Part shown: piece by piece, positions 37,233 to 45,608 of the stretch
How the letters are laid out: the number at the start of each line of letters is the position of its first letter
How positions within the stretch are numbered: the first letter of the stretch is position 1
NCBI RefSeq assembly: GCF_000369045.1
Contig: NZ_KB849790.1
Span: 124,001-188,000, forward strand
DNA length: 64,000 nucleotides
Reading direction: 5' to 3'
From: Acinetobacter pittii ATCC 19004 = CIP 70.29
GTDB lineage: Bacteria; Pseudomonadota; Gammaproteobacteria; Pseudomonadales; Moraxellaceae
Translations under genes and position numbers: made by a program
The notes under the pieces: model-generated
Told to the model about the DNA's origin: nothing
Databases searched by the model: none
The model's input: the letters and a program-made list of their open reading frames with translations, nothing else

Positions 37233-37538
37233 TCACGCACCACGTAAGCCCTCTGGTTCAACTGCATTCGGGTTAATTAACCCCTCTGGCGGCATCTGAA
37301 TAAAGAAACCTTTTGTTTGTAATGAGTCTAAAACATGTAAAACATTAACACGCGCCAATTTACGTGTTGGAGCCAACTCTAAATGCATGACAAACGTTGC
37401 ACGACCAAACGCTTGTAAAACAGCTTCAGGAACATTTTCAAACGGATCAGCTTGTTCCGTATTGTCAGGATAGTTTGGACGAGCAATATACATGTACATT
37501 TCATCTTTTTTGCTCGATCTATAAATATCACAGTGCAT
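37233..37538 (-). CDS. YcgL-domain protein
   Basis: A 101-residue soluble protein of the YcgL (UPF0745) family: N-terminal [16 protein letters not shown], central [19 protein letters not shown], then [20 protein letters not shown]. The molecular function of YcgL is unknown; in other gammaproteobacteria it is often next to rnd, whereas here rnd is 4 kb away and it heads the MoxR-VWA operon. Confidence 0.85.
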   Translation of the reverse strand: MHCDIYRSSKKDEMYMYIARPNYPDNTEQADPFENVPEAVLQAFGRATFVMHLELAPTRKLARVNVLHVLDSLQTKGFFIQMPPEGLINPNAVEPEGLRGA

Positions 37539-38002
37539 TTCAAATCAACTCTTGAACTAAGGACAGCATACATGAAAAAAAACGACACACACACGCAGGT
37601 TTGTTTACGCATCAGTCGTTTTTTTAATTCTTGAGAAATATTAACCTACAACATTGATTAAGGTCGATAATAACTTTGTTCCAAACAGGAGTTAGATTTC
37701 ATAAAAACAATATAAGTTTTTGATTTTAAATATTAAAATACAAAAACTATTTTATTAAAATAAAAGCAGTTCTTGGATTTTAACAAAGTATTCATCATCA
37801 AAGATTTGATAATAGTGTTCTTGCAAGATTTATACTTAAGCTATCGAAAATAATAAATTTCTTTTTCACTTATTTAAGAATATACACTTGAGTAAAACTT
37901 TTAACTACTTCACTACACATCACCAGACGTTACTTAACTCGTTTAATAGCGAGATATGTTTCAATAATAAGTATCTTGTTCATAGATATGGAGGACGAAA
38001 TT
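37539..38002. other. Gene-poor gap upstream of ycgL
   Basis: A 460-base gap, very AT-rich in its right half. Its left part (37572-37634) holds a 20-codon plus-strand frame with AGGA upstream and a C/T/H-containing product (MKKNDTHTQVCLRISRFFNS), bracketed by AAAAAAACGAC and GTCGTTTTTTT that can pair. This could be a leader peptide or a hairpin only. The rest shows nothing I can support. Confidence 0.3.
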
Positions 38003-38167
38003 ATGCCTCGTGGTGATAAAACTGCTTATACAGCAAAGCAAAAACGTCAGGCCAAACATATTGTTGAGAGTGAAGTAGATAGAGGCCATTCTCAAGAAGA
38101 AGCCGAACGAATTGCATGGTCTACCGTCAATAAACAAGATGGTGGCGGTAAGAAAAAGTCCCATTAA
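38003..38167 (+). CDS. Small basic conserved protein (54 aa)
   Basis: Starting MPRGDKTAYTAKQKRQAKHI after a strong GGAGG, the product is a highly charged peptide with EEAERIAWSTVNKQDGGGKKK. Similar short proteins with KRQAxHIxxS...AWxTVNKxxGGGxK occur in many proteobacteria and are sometimes labelled plasmid stabilisation proteins without evidence. Function unknown. A hairpin terminator follows. Confidence 0.75.
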   Translation: MPRGDKTAYTAKQKRQAKHIVESEVDRGHSQEEAERIAWSTVNKQDGGGKKKSH

Positions 38168-38178
38168 TATATAAAAAT

Positions 38179-38216
38179 AAATACTTCTTTAGCTCAAACT
38201 AAAGAAGTATTTCTTA
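38179..38216 (+). terminator. Intrinsic terminator after 54-aa gene
   Basis: AAATACTTCTTTAG pairs with CTAAAGAAGTATTT over a 6-base loop. Confidence 0.75.
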
Positions 38217-38239
38217 TTTAAGAACGTGTTAAATTTTTT

Positions 38240-38581
38240 CTAAAAGACGCGAGTGCTTTTTATATAGTCATCGCTTACTTGATTTAAGGCACTCAAAATA
38301 GCGCTATCATCTTGACTTAATAAAGCTTCATTAAGACTTTCCATATAAGCAATGAGTTGGGTTTTAGAAGTATGGGCGAATTCGGTCGTTACAGCTTCAT
38401 CTTCATATAAGATTACATAACTACGTGCAAAACCGTAGATTAGGTAAACTGCTGCTTTTTCTTTTGTATCTTGAGATTCTTTAAGAGACTGCTCACATGC
38501 ATTTTTTAAGTCTTTAAATGCATCTGTACCAGTAGATTGATTTTTGAAAGATAAAAGTATTGTTTGGAAGTTCATATCCAT
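38240..38581 (-). CDS. Hypothetical protein (113 aa)
   Basis: A soluble, mostly helical protein without membrane segments. I do not recognise it. It begins MDMNFQTILLSFKNQS, has a hydrophobic AAVYLIYGFARSYVILYEDE segment in the middle and ends DDYIKSTRVF. It is monocistronic as far as can be seen. Confidence 0.6.
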   Translation of the reverse strand: MDMNFQTILLSFKNQSTGTDAFKDLKNACEQSLKESQDTKEKAAVYLIYGFARSYVILYEDEAVTTEFAHTSKTQLIAYMESLNEALLSQDDSAILSALNQVSDDYIKSTRVF

Positions 38582-38706
38582 ATTCCACTTAAAAAGTAAA
38601 GCTACAGAAGAAGATAGAACCTGTCAAATAATATCCTGATTAATATAAATTTAATTGTAAATAAATTTATATTTAGTTTCTTTTAACTCACAATAAATCA
38701 TGCAAT

Positions 38707-38735
38707 AAAAAACCACTCCTTTTTAAGAGTGGTTT
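38707..38735 (-). terminator. Intrinsic terminator after 88-aa gene
   Basis: AAACCACTC pairs with GAGTGGTTT over an 8-base loop; T run on the minus strand. Confidence 0.75.
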
Positions 38736-38753
38736 AGTTAAAACTATCATTCA

Positions 38754-39020
38754 TTAGAAGCTTATTTCAATTGTAATCGTGGTACCAGAGTGCTCAATAT
38801 CAGTTGAGACATTAAAACCTCTGCTTCTAAGCTCCCCTTCAACCAGTGTAAGATGATCAGGACTTATAGCATCAACAGGAAACCAGAAAGTTGCTTTTCG
38901 TTTCCCCTCCTTAGATTCAGACTCAGTACCAGTCAAAATTTTTTCCAATATGACGTCTTGATTTATTTTAAAGTTTTTAGCATTTTGACGAGCTTGTTCA
39001 GCATTAAAGTTGTTAAGCAT
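38754..39020 (-). CDS. Hypothetical protein (88 aa)
   Basis: An 88-residue soluble protein starting MLNNFNAEQARQNAKNFKIN with a beta-rich C-terminal half (FWFPVDAI, RGFNVSTDIE, TTITIEISF). The plan of a short N-terminal helix with a small alpha/beta domain recalls small phage-type proteins, but I cannot name a family. It is followed by a clear terminator, supporting expression. Confidence 0.6.
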   Translation of the reverse strand: MLNNFNAEQARQNAKNFKINQDVILEKILTGTESESKEGKRKATFWFPVDAISPDHLTLVEGELRSRGFNVSTDIEHSGTTITIEISF

Positions 39021-39117
39021 ATTTATCTCTCTAATTATTAATTTATCTAATTTTATATCATAAAAACGCTATATAAGTTTTAGTGTTGTGTAGTTAAAAC
39101 CAATCAGAGATATAGGT

Positions 39118-39969
39118 TTATTGATTGAATAAACTTTCAACCCATTCGATAAATTTTCTAGCATTTCTATTTTTAAGATCTTCCTTATTTGGAATGTAGT
39201 AACACAGCTTTGATTGAACGGCTTTAGTTTTAAATTCCTGTAAAAGATTCGCCTTAACAAACCTTTGGGTAAGTGTAGTAGAGCAAAATACTAATCCATT
39301 GGCAGATAAAGCCTCGTGTATCCCAAAAATTTCCTGATCAAATTTCTTAATTATCACCCTATCTTGGTTCCATTCATTTTCCTCAAACCAAGCCTCTAGT
39401 GGTGGGCTTGGTAACGCCTTATTTTTCCATTCTGTCGTAAATAAAGTTATTGGTTCACTAGAACATTTAAGCAGATCAAGTTTGGATGAACCAAATACAT
39501 TAAAAGACTCATATTTAACGATATCTTGAGACTGGACCAAAGATACGTCGCCATATCGAATAGGTAATGTATATAAATGATTATCTAAAGTTTCACCTGT
39601 AGAAAACTCAACAGAGATATCGGGGTGCAATTGATAAAATTCATTTATTAAAGGAATTAGCAGCATTGCAGCTAGTGAAGACGTACTAGCGACTCTCACT
39701 ACGTTTCCATTTACTGTTATTTCATCTAGTGCATCTTCAATCTTACGAAACCCCTCAGAAATTGCTGCAGCAAGTCTTTTCCCTGTCGTTGTAAGCGTTA
39801 TTTTCCTTACCTGTCGATGAAATAAATCAACATTTAATCTGCTTTCTAGATTCGCAACATGATGTGAAATTGCAGTCGGTGTAAGCGAGAGTTCTTCAGC
39901 AGCCAACTTAAAACTACCCAATCGAGCGGCTGATTCAAATGCTTTAAGTGCTTGCAAAGAAACTTGCAT
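39118..39969 (-). CDS. LysR-family transcriptional regulator
   Basis: A 283-residue LTTR. The N-terminal HTH is typical: LKAFESAARLGSFKLAAEEL followed by TPTAISHHVANLESRLNVDLF. The C-terminal effector domain spans residues 90-283. A strong GGAGGAG precedes the ATG. It is divergent from a flavodoxin-fold reductase gene and a perfect 16-base inverted repeat lies between them, so it probably regulates that gene and itself. The layout resembles the GcvA/AmpR-type LTTRs. Confidence 0.9.
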   Translation of the reverse strand: MQVSLQALKAFESAARLGSFKLAAEELSLTPTAISHHVANLESRLNVDLFHRQVRKITLTTTGKRLAAAISEGFRKIEDALDEITVNGNVVRVASTSSLAAMLLIPLINEFYQLHPDISVEFSTGETLDNHLYTLPIRYGDVSLVQSQDIVKYESFNVFGSSKLDLLKCSSEPITLFTTEWKNKALPSPPLEAWFEENEWNQDRVIIKKFDQEIFGIHEALSANGLVFCSTTLTQRFVKANLLQEFKTKAVQSKLCYYIPNKEDLKNRNARKFIEWVESLFNQ

Positions 39970-39982
39970 GTCTCCTCCCCAC

Positions 39983-40021
39983 TTACAATTATAGATGAAC
40001 TAAAATCATCTATAATTGTAA
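39983..40021. promoter_or_regulatory. Perfect palindromic operator, LysR/reductase intergenic
   Basis: TTACAATTATAGATGA (39983-39998) is matched perfectly by TCATCTATAATTGTAA (40006-40021) across a 7-base spacer. It is 14 bases upstream of the LysR gene start and 70 bases from the reductase start, a good position for LTTR autoregulation and activation. Confidence 0.7.
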
Positions 40022-40090
40022 TTTTCTCGTTTGTCTACTTATGTTTTAAAACTCAAAATAAATTAAATCCTAACCTTTCTGGAATTAATG

Positions 40091-40762
40091 ATGAGTAAAA
40101 TATTACATATAGATGCTAGTGTCAGAGCTGCGATTAACCCCAACCCAAATCACAATTCTATTTCAAAAAATATTGCCAGTCGGTTGATCAACTCTTGGAA
40201 ACAACAATTGCCTATAGATGAGTATATTTATCGTGACGTAGGAATGAATCCACCACCCTTTATTAATCAAGCCTGGATTGATGCTGTATTCACACCTGAC
40301 AATAAAAGGACCGAAGCTCAACGTGATGTTTTATCTATATCAGATCAATTAATAGCAGAAGTTTCGAGCTCAGATATTCTTGTAATTTCTTCACCTATGT
40401 ACAATTACGGCATGCCTGCTCAACTGAAAGCATGGTTTGATCAAATTATTCGTATCAATAAAACCTTTGATTTTGACCTAGCTCGTGGAGACTTTCCCTT
40501 ACAACCTCTTTTAGCTGGAAAAATTTTAATTATTATCACTTCCAGCGGTGAATTTGGGTTTGAGAAAGATGGGATTCGGCATGATATGAGTCATCTTGTA
40601 CCCCACATTCGTACACTGAGCAAATATTTAGGCGTAGAAAAAATTTATGAAATTACTTCTGAATATCAAGAGTTTGGAGATCATAGGCATATAGAATCAT
40701 TGGAAAATGCTTTTCAAAAAGCTGAAGAAGTTGTTTCTAAACTTGCTGATTCATTTAGATAA
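40091..40762 (+). CDS. FMN-dependent NAD(P)H quinone/azo reductase
   Basis: A 223-residue flavodoxin-fold protein of the AcpD/AzoR family, a second member beside the azoR at 8 kb. It has the N-terminal KILHIDASVR phosphate loop and SSPMYNYGMPAQLKAWFDQI. It is about 20 residues longer than AzoR, mainly near the N-terminus (INPNPNHNSISKN) and in the Q/R-rich middle. ATG 40091 or 40088 may be used; GGA spacing favours the second. The divergent LysR regulator is the likely controller. Substrate unknown. Confidence 0.85.
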   Translation: MSKILHIDASVRAAINPNPNHNSISKNIASRLINSWKQQLPIDEYIYRDVGMNPPPFINQAWIDAVFTPDNKRTEAQRDVLSISDQLIAEVSSSDILVISSPMYNYGMPAQLKAWFDQIIRINKTFDFDLARGDFPLQPLLAGKILIIITSSGEFGFEKDGIRHDMSHLVPHIRTLSKYLGVEKIYEITSEYQEFGDHRHIESLENAFQKAEEVVSKLADSFR

Positions 40763-40839
40763 TATCTGTAGATTTTAATACTCATTTTTAAATTTCATAA
40801 AATTAAGTTACTTTAACTAAGCCATATCATTAAAAATAA

Positions 40840-40867
40840 AAAAGCCTACCCAATTGGGTAGGCTTTT
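40840..40867 (+). terminator. Intrinsic terminator after reductase gene
   Basis: A perfect 28-base palindrome: AAAAGCCTACCCAA pairs with TTGGGTAGGCTTTT. Confidence 0.85.
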
Positions 40868-41176
40868 CATTTCTGCACCGAAACAAACTTATAGTTATAT
40901 ATTATATAAATTGAAGTTGTTTTTCTTAAATCCAAGAATATACAGACCTGTATGTTTAATCAATTGAATTTTTCTCATTATATAAGTTAATTTAATTCAT
41001 TATTGAAATTTCAAATTATATTTACTTTATTACATTATTTTATGAATTTTATTAGACTAAATAATTATTTAGATAAACTACAGAAAATCTATTTTTTGTA
41101 TACTTAGATATTATAATTAGCTCATTTTAAATAGTAATTAATTAAAAATTTAACAGAATGGTTATACTTTAGTTAA
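40868..41176. other. AT-rich gap between two terminators
   Basis: About 310 bases of very AT-rich DNA between the terminators of two convergent genes. I see no ORF, repeat or hairpin beyond the terminators. Confidence 0.6.
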
Positions 41177-41202
41177 AAAGGCTCATCATATGATGAGCCT
41201 TT
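41177..41202 (-). terminator. Intrinsic terminator after rnd
   Basis: A perfect palindrome, AAAGGCTCATCAT pairing with ATGATGAGCCTTT, followed by T on the minus strand. Confidence 0.8.
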
Positions 41203-41226
41203 AAATTTCTAATTATTTATTGCATT

Positions 41227-42345
41227 TTAAATAGATAAACTTTGTTTTTCTTCTTGAAACAATTGGATTAATGGTTGCGTTAATAACTCATAACGCCATC
41301 CTAACAGATAGTCGGGTAAATCCTGTTCATCCCCTTGAAATAGAACATGTTGATGAATGGCGTTTAACCATTTTTTTCTCAGCAACACTTCTTTAGGAAT
41401 AGAAGTCTCATTTATTGCATGAGCAAGCACCATATCCATTTTATTTAAAGTCTCTTTAGACGTAATCTTAAATGGTTTTGCAATCTTTGATGGCCATTTG
41501 CTTTCGACTGGCAAATCTTTAAGAAGTTCTAAAATCGTTTTGCCGTACTCGCGAACTACGTTTGGACGAATATCTTTAACTTGCGAAAGTTGAAAGCTAT
41601 TGCGAGGGTTTTTTTCAACCATATCAATCATGGTTGAATTTCTAAGAATAAAACTGCGTGGCTGATTCGTTGCTTTCACAATGTATTCACGCCATTCACT
41701 TAAATTTTGTAATTGCATTAGCTGACGACGTGAGTGACGATAATTTCCCACATCGGTATATAGTAATTCGTTAGGGGTTTCACTAATGATTTCTTTAGTT
41801 AGACTACTACAGTCCTCAAGAACATAGTTATAAAGCCCTTTCTGCTTAAGCTGTTCTTGAATATGATGAGCTAACTTCATTAGATACAAAACATCGTTAG
41901 CAGCATAACAAAGTTGTTGAGGAGATAAAGGTCTAGCTAACCAATCAGATCTGGTCTGATCTTTTTCAATATCAAGACAAAGTTTTAAAGCACCTTGGTA
42001 ACTCACTTGCAGGCCATGACCTAAAAAAGAAAGGCCCACTTGAGTATCAAATACATTAAGCAAATCTTCTTGATCAGCATAATGATAGATTAAATCAATA
42101 TCTTCTCCACATGCATGAAAAATGTTTTGCTGCGCGAGGAAAATCTTTTTCCAAAACTGGCTTAGATCTAATGAAACACCATCCAACAGATAGACATCAC
42201 CATTTACATTGACTTGGCATACTCCAAGTTTAGGCCAGAGTGTGTCAACCTTAATAAATTCTGTATCAAGTCCATATATTGAACATTGATCCATTTTTTG
42301 AAGAACATCAACCAATTCGGTTTGCTGTTGGATAAACTGAAACAT
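41227..42345 (-). CDS. rnd: Ribonuclease D
   Basis: A 372-residue 3'-5' exoribonuclease that trims tRNA 3' ends. DEDDy exonuclease residues are visible: YGLDTEF near residue 27 (Asp, Glu), the ACGEDIDLI segment, and the AANDVLYL motif with Tyr and Asp. An HRDC domain follows (LSEWREYIVKATNQP to FQLSQVKDI). Length is close to E. coli Rnd (375). It stands alone with its own terminator. Confidence 0.9.
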   Translation of the reverse strand: MFQFIQQQTELVDVLQKMDQCSIYGLDTEFIKVDTLWPKLGVCQVNVNGDVYLLDGVSLDLSQFWKKIFLAQQNIFHACGEDIDLIYHYADQEDLLNVFDTQVGLSFLGHGLQVSYQGALKLCLDIEKDQTRSDWLARPLSPQQLCYAANDVLYLMKLAHHIQEQLKQKGLYNYVLEDCSSLTKEIISETPNELLYTDVGNYRHSRRQLMQLQNLSEWREYIVKATNQPRSFILRNSTMIDMVEKNPRNSFQLSQVKDIRPNVVREYGKTILELLKDLPVESKWPSKIAKPFKITSKETLNKMDMVLAHAINETSIPKEVLLRKKWLNAIHQHVLFQGDEQDLPDYLLGWRYELLTQPLIQLFQEEKQSLSI

Positions 42346-42677
42346 GCTTTCTCAAGTATTGCAAAGAGTGCTTTAAACTCTGGTATATATAACATAGAAG
42401 CAGAAAAATGCTACTTAATCCTTTATGAATACTCTATTTTTGAACAATTTTTCGAAAATAGATAATTTTTTGATCTTTTAATTGTACTTTTTAAATTTAT
42501 CTCCAAATGTTCTTTATTTAAAATTTATAAGACCTTTTTCATTCTTATATTCATATTTTATTTAAACTATCTTTAATAATAAAAGACAGAATAATATTTA
42601 TGTTTAATAACTGAATTTAATTAATAAATTTAATCAAATTGATAGTACATTCATTAATGAAATAAGCATCGGAATGC
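42346..42677. other. AT-rich gap between rnd and recR
   Basis: A 332-base AT-rich stretch holding the rnd promoter region and the stem-loop at the end of recR. No supported ORF. Confidence 0.5.
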
Positions 42678-42687
42678 TTATTTCATT
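42656..42687 (-). terminator. Stem-loop overlapping the recR stop
   Basis: AATGAAATAAGCAT pairs with ATGCTTATTTCATT over a 4-base loop. The recR stop codon is inside the stem. No T run follows on the minus strand, so it may be a weak terminator or an RNA-stability hairpin. Confidence 0.5.
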
Positions 42688-43274
42688 CTCATGCGGTTAT
42701 GCACTGCCTGACTTAAAGTATGACTATCTACGTATTCGAGTTCACCACCCTGAGGTACACCTTGAGCAATACGCGTCATTTGTATTGGTAAATGTTTAGT
42801 CGCCTCTACCAAATAATGGGCTGTCGCTTGTCCTTCTACAGTCGCATTAGTTGCCAAAATGACTTCTTCAATAGTACCTTGGCTTAGACGCTGAATGAGA
42901 TAAGGAATACCAATTTCTTCCGGACCAATACCATCTAATGGAGAAAGATGGCCACCTAAAACATGGTATTTTCCACGAAAGCTACCGCTTTGCTCAATCG
43001 CCATCACATCCGCTGGTGATTCAACCACACACAATAACTGATCATCTCTGTCAGTTGAGGCGCAAATATCACAAATTTCATGTTCAGTCAGAGAATGGCA
43101 GACACTGCATTCATGTATATAACTTGAAGCCTCATGTAAAGCATGCGCTAATGCAAATGCCCCTTCTCGATTTTTCATCAAAAGATGTAAAGCCATACGT
43201 TGAGCCGACTTCGGACCAACGCTTGGCAATATACGTAAAGCTTGAACGAGTTGTTCAAATCTATCGCTAAACAC
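42678..43274 (-). CDS. recR: Recombination mediator protein RecR
   Basis: A 198-residue DNA repair protein that, with RecO and RecF, loads RecA on gapped DNA. It shows the helix-hairpin-helix start (LRILPSVGPKSAQRMA), the Cys4 zinc site CSVCHSLTEHEICDIC and a Toprim domain (LLCVVESPADVMAIEQSG). It is nine bases after ybaB, the usual arrangement. Confidence 0.95.
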   Translation of the reverse strand: MFSDRFEQLVQALRILPSVGPKSAQRMALHLLMKNREGAFALAHALHEASSYIHECSVCHSLTEHEICDICASTDRDDQLLCVVESPADVMAIEQSGSFRGKYHVLGGHLSPLDGIGPEEIGIPYLIQRLSQGTIEEVILATNATVEGQATAHYLVEATKHLPIQMTRIAQGVPQGGELEYVDSHTLSQAVHNRMRMK

Positions 43275-43283
43275 TGAATTTCC

Positions 43284-43613
43284 TTAGAACATGCCCGCTA
43301 AGCCAGGTGGTAAACCCATACCAGAATTTGCTTTTTGCATTTTTTCTTCAGAAATCACTTCTGCTTGACGCACAGCATCATTTACTGCAGCAGCAATTAA
43401 GTCTTCAATCATGTCTGGTTCATCTTGAAGTAATTCTGGATTAATTTCGATACGTTTTACGATATAACGGCCAGTCATTGTGACTTTAACCAAACCACCG
43501 CCCGCTTCAGCGTGTACTTCAGTTTGAGCAAGCTCTTCTTTAGCCTTTTTTATATTTGATTCCATATCTTTTTGCATGCGCTGCGCTTGCTGCATAAGCA
43601 TATTGATATTCAT
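43284..43613 (-). CDS. ybaB: YbaB/EbfC nucleoid-associated protein
   Basis: A 109-residue DNA-binding protein: N-terminal [20 protein letters not shown], central [20 protein letters not shown]-terminal Gly/Pro-rich tail. It is cotranscribed with recR. In many gammaproteobacteria dnaX precedes ybaB, but here the upstream 265 bases hold no gene. Confidence 0.92.
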   Translation of the reverse strand: MNINMLMQQAQRMQKDMESNIKKAKEELAQTEVHAEAGGGLVKVTMTGRYIVKRIEINPELLQDEPDMIEDLIAAAVNDAVRQAEVISEEKMQKANSGMGLPPGLAGMF

Positions 43614-43878
43614 AAACCTAACTCCGTATCTCTATCAAATATTTCAAGTATTATTGATAGTCACATAACACTGCAAAACTTAAACTCTTTCTACTCCCCC
43701 TATAGATCATCAAGATCATTGAGGTTAGTACGTTTAAATCAAAATTAATCCGTAATTCTGACACAATAAATCAATGTTTTCTATTGGTATCTATGAAACT
43801 ATTTTCTATGGTCAATCCACTATAAAGCTTTTATATAAAAAACTTTTGATGAATAGAAAAAAGTAAAATTTAGAAAAG

Positions 43879-44115
43879 TTACTGGGCAGCCTGTAGACTT
43901 TTATTGTTTGTTTTATATTCACTTAAAGGAACTTTCTTGAACGAAGTATTGGCTTTTTCTATTGAAAGATCAGCATCTTGAACGGATTTGTTTGCATCAT
44001 TAATTAATAATACAGTTTCACTGATCTGTGTCGGTTCATCTTTTTGAGCAAATACTTTATATCCAACCAGTCCAATTGCCCCTATCGCAACTAAAATAAT
44101 TATTGGTTTAAGCAT
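43879..44115 (-). CDS. Small single-pass membrane protein (78 aa), paralogue of the 0.4 kb gene
   Basis: An N-terminal membrane helix (MLKPIIILVAIGAIGLVGYK) is followed by a charged, coiled-coil-prone tail with a DANKSVQDADLSIEKAN spacing of A and S. The tail spacing and the P-S-YK ending match the 60-residue protein at 358-540, despite low overall identity. The function is unknown. Confidence 0.6.
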   Translation of the reverse strand: MLKPIIILVAIGAIGLVGYKVFAQKDEPTQISETVLLINDANKSVQDADLSIEKANTSFKKVPLSEYKTNNKSLQAAQ

Positions 44116-44234
44116 GACTAAAGACTCTCTTTGTTATTTTTATTAAATTTAGAACTTTTATACGTTGAAATTTTAGACTGATTTATAACAATACGTAGAC
44201 TTTTTATTGCTATTGTTGCTTATTAGTAACACAA

Positions 44235-44264
44235 AAAAGCCACATTAAAATGTATGTGGCTTTT
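44235..44264 (-). terminator. Intrinsic terminator after metZ
   Basis: AAAAGCCACAT pairs with ATGTGGCTTTT over an 8-base loop. Confidence 0.85.
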
Positions 44265-44284
44265 CCATAACAAACATAATTTAA

Positions 44285-45472
44285 TTAGATTAAATCTAAT
44301 CCACGCGAGATATCACCAATAATGTCATTAATATCTTCTAGACCAACAGAAACACGAATTAGACCTTCTTGAATACCAGCTGCTTCTTTTGCTTCAACAG
44401 AAAGTTTGCCATGAGTTGTGGTTGCTGGATGGGTAATCGTCGATTTCACATCACCTAGATTACCTGTAATCGAGATAAACTTAGTATTATCAATAACCTT
44501 CCACGCACCTTCACGCTCGCCTTTAACAACGAAGGATACAATACCGCCAAAGCCATTTTGTTGTTTAGCAGCAAGTTCATGATCTTCATGAGCAGGTAAA
44601 CCAGCGTAGTAAACCTTCTCTACCTTTTCATGAGTAGATAACCATTCTGCAAGAATTTGAGCACTCTCACAGTGTGCTTTCATACGTAAACGTAAAGTTT
44701 CTAGACCTTTTAAGAAAACCCATGCATTAAATGGGCTCATTGATGGTCCAAGCGTACGAACAACACCAAAAACTTCTTCTAACAACTGATGATTACCAAC
44801 AACAGCACCACCTAATGCACGGCCTTGGCCATCTAAGTATTTAGTCGCAGAGTAAATCACAAGATCCGCACCAAACTTGAGTGGTTGCTGCAAAACAGGT
44901 GTACAGAAACTGTTATCAACCGCAAGTAATGCACCATTCGCATGGGCGATATCTGCTAACGCTTGTATATCTGCAATCTCAGCTAGAGGGTTAGACGGTG
45001 ACTCAACAAAGAAAAGTTTGGTTTCAGGACGTACAGCATTTTTCCATTCGTCTAAATCACATAAATCAACAAATGTAATGTCTACACCAAACTTGGCAAT
45101 ATATTTTTCAAACAAAGCAACAACTGAACCAAAAACTGCTCTTGAGCAAATAACATGATCACCCGCTTTTAGGTATGCCATAGCAACTGACAAAATCGCG
45201 CCCATTCCAGAGCTTGTAGCCACGGCACGTTCAGCACCATCTAAAGCTGCTAAACGTTTTTCGAACATCGATACAGTCGGATTAGTAAAACGAGAATAGA
45301 TATTTCCTTGAACCTGACCAGAAAATTTTGCTGCAGCTTCAGCCGCATTTTCATATACAAATGATGAAGTCAAAAAAATCGGTTCGCCATGTTCGCCTTC
45401 AAAACTACGAGTATGTCCGGTACGAATAGCTAAAGTATCAAGTTGGTATTCTAAATCATCAGACTGGTTCAT
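44285..45472 (-). CDS. metZ: O-succinylhomoserine sulfhydrylase
   Basis: A 395-residue PLP enzyme of the Cys/Met metabolism family that makes homocysteine directly from O-succinylhomoserine and sulfide. Visible: the substrate-binding SRFTNPTVSMFEKRLAALDG, the PLP Lys in SATKYLDGQGRALGG and the SPSNPLAEIADI segment. MetB/MetC relatives are similar, but the GQGRALGG motif fits MetZ. I chose ATG 45472 (AAGG upstream) over 45496. Use of sulfide links it conceptually to the sulfide locus at 11-17 kb. Confidence 0.88.
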   Translation of the reverse strand: MNQSDDLEYQLDTLAIRTGHTRSFEGEHGEPIFLTSSFVYENAAEAAAKFSGQVQGNIYSRFTNPTVSMFEKRLAALDGAERAVATSSGMGAILSVAMAYLKAGDHVICSRAVFGSVVALFEKYIAKFGVDITFVDLCDLDEWKNAVRPETKLFFVESPSNPLAEIADIQALADIAHANGALLAVDNSFCTPVLQQPLKFGADLVIYSATKYLDGQGRALGGAVVGNHQLLEEVFGVVRTLGPSMSPFNAWVFLKGLETLRLRMKAHCESAQILAEWLSTHEKVEKVYYAGLPAHEDHELAAKQQNGFGGIVSFVVKGEREGAWKVIDNTKFISITGNLGDVKSTITHPATTTHGKLSVEAKEAAGIQEGLIRVSVGLEDINDIIGDISRGLDLI

Positions 45473-45608
45473 TAAATGTTCGCCTTTACTGGTCATGTAC
45501 TAAAAAACTATCATCATTTTGAGTGTCTAGGGTATTTAAGGTCAAGGTAAACCTTAAAATTATCGCTTAGACTTTATTCAACTTTAGTAAATAGTTGGTA
45601 AAAGCAAG

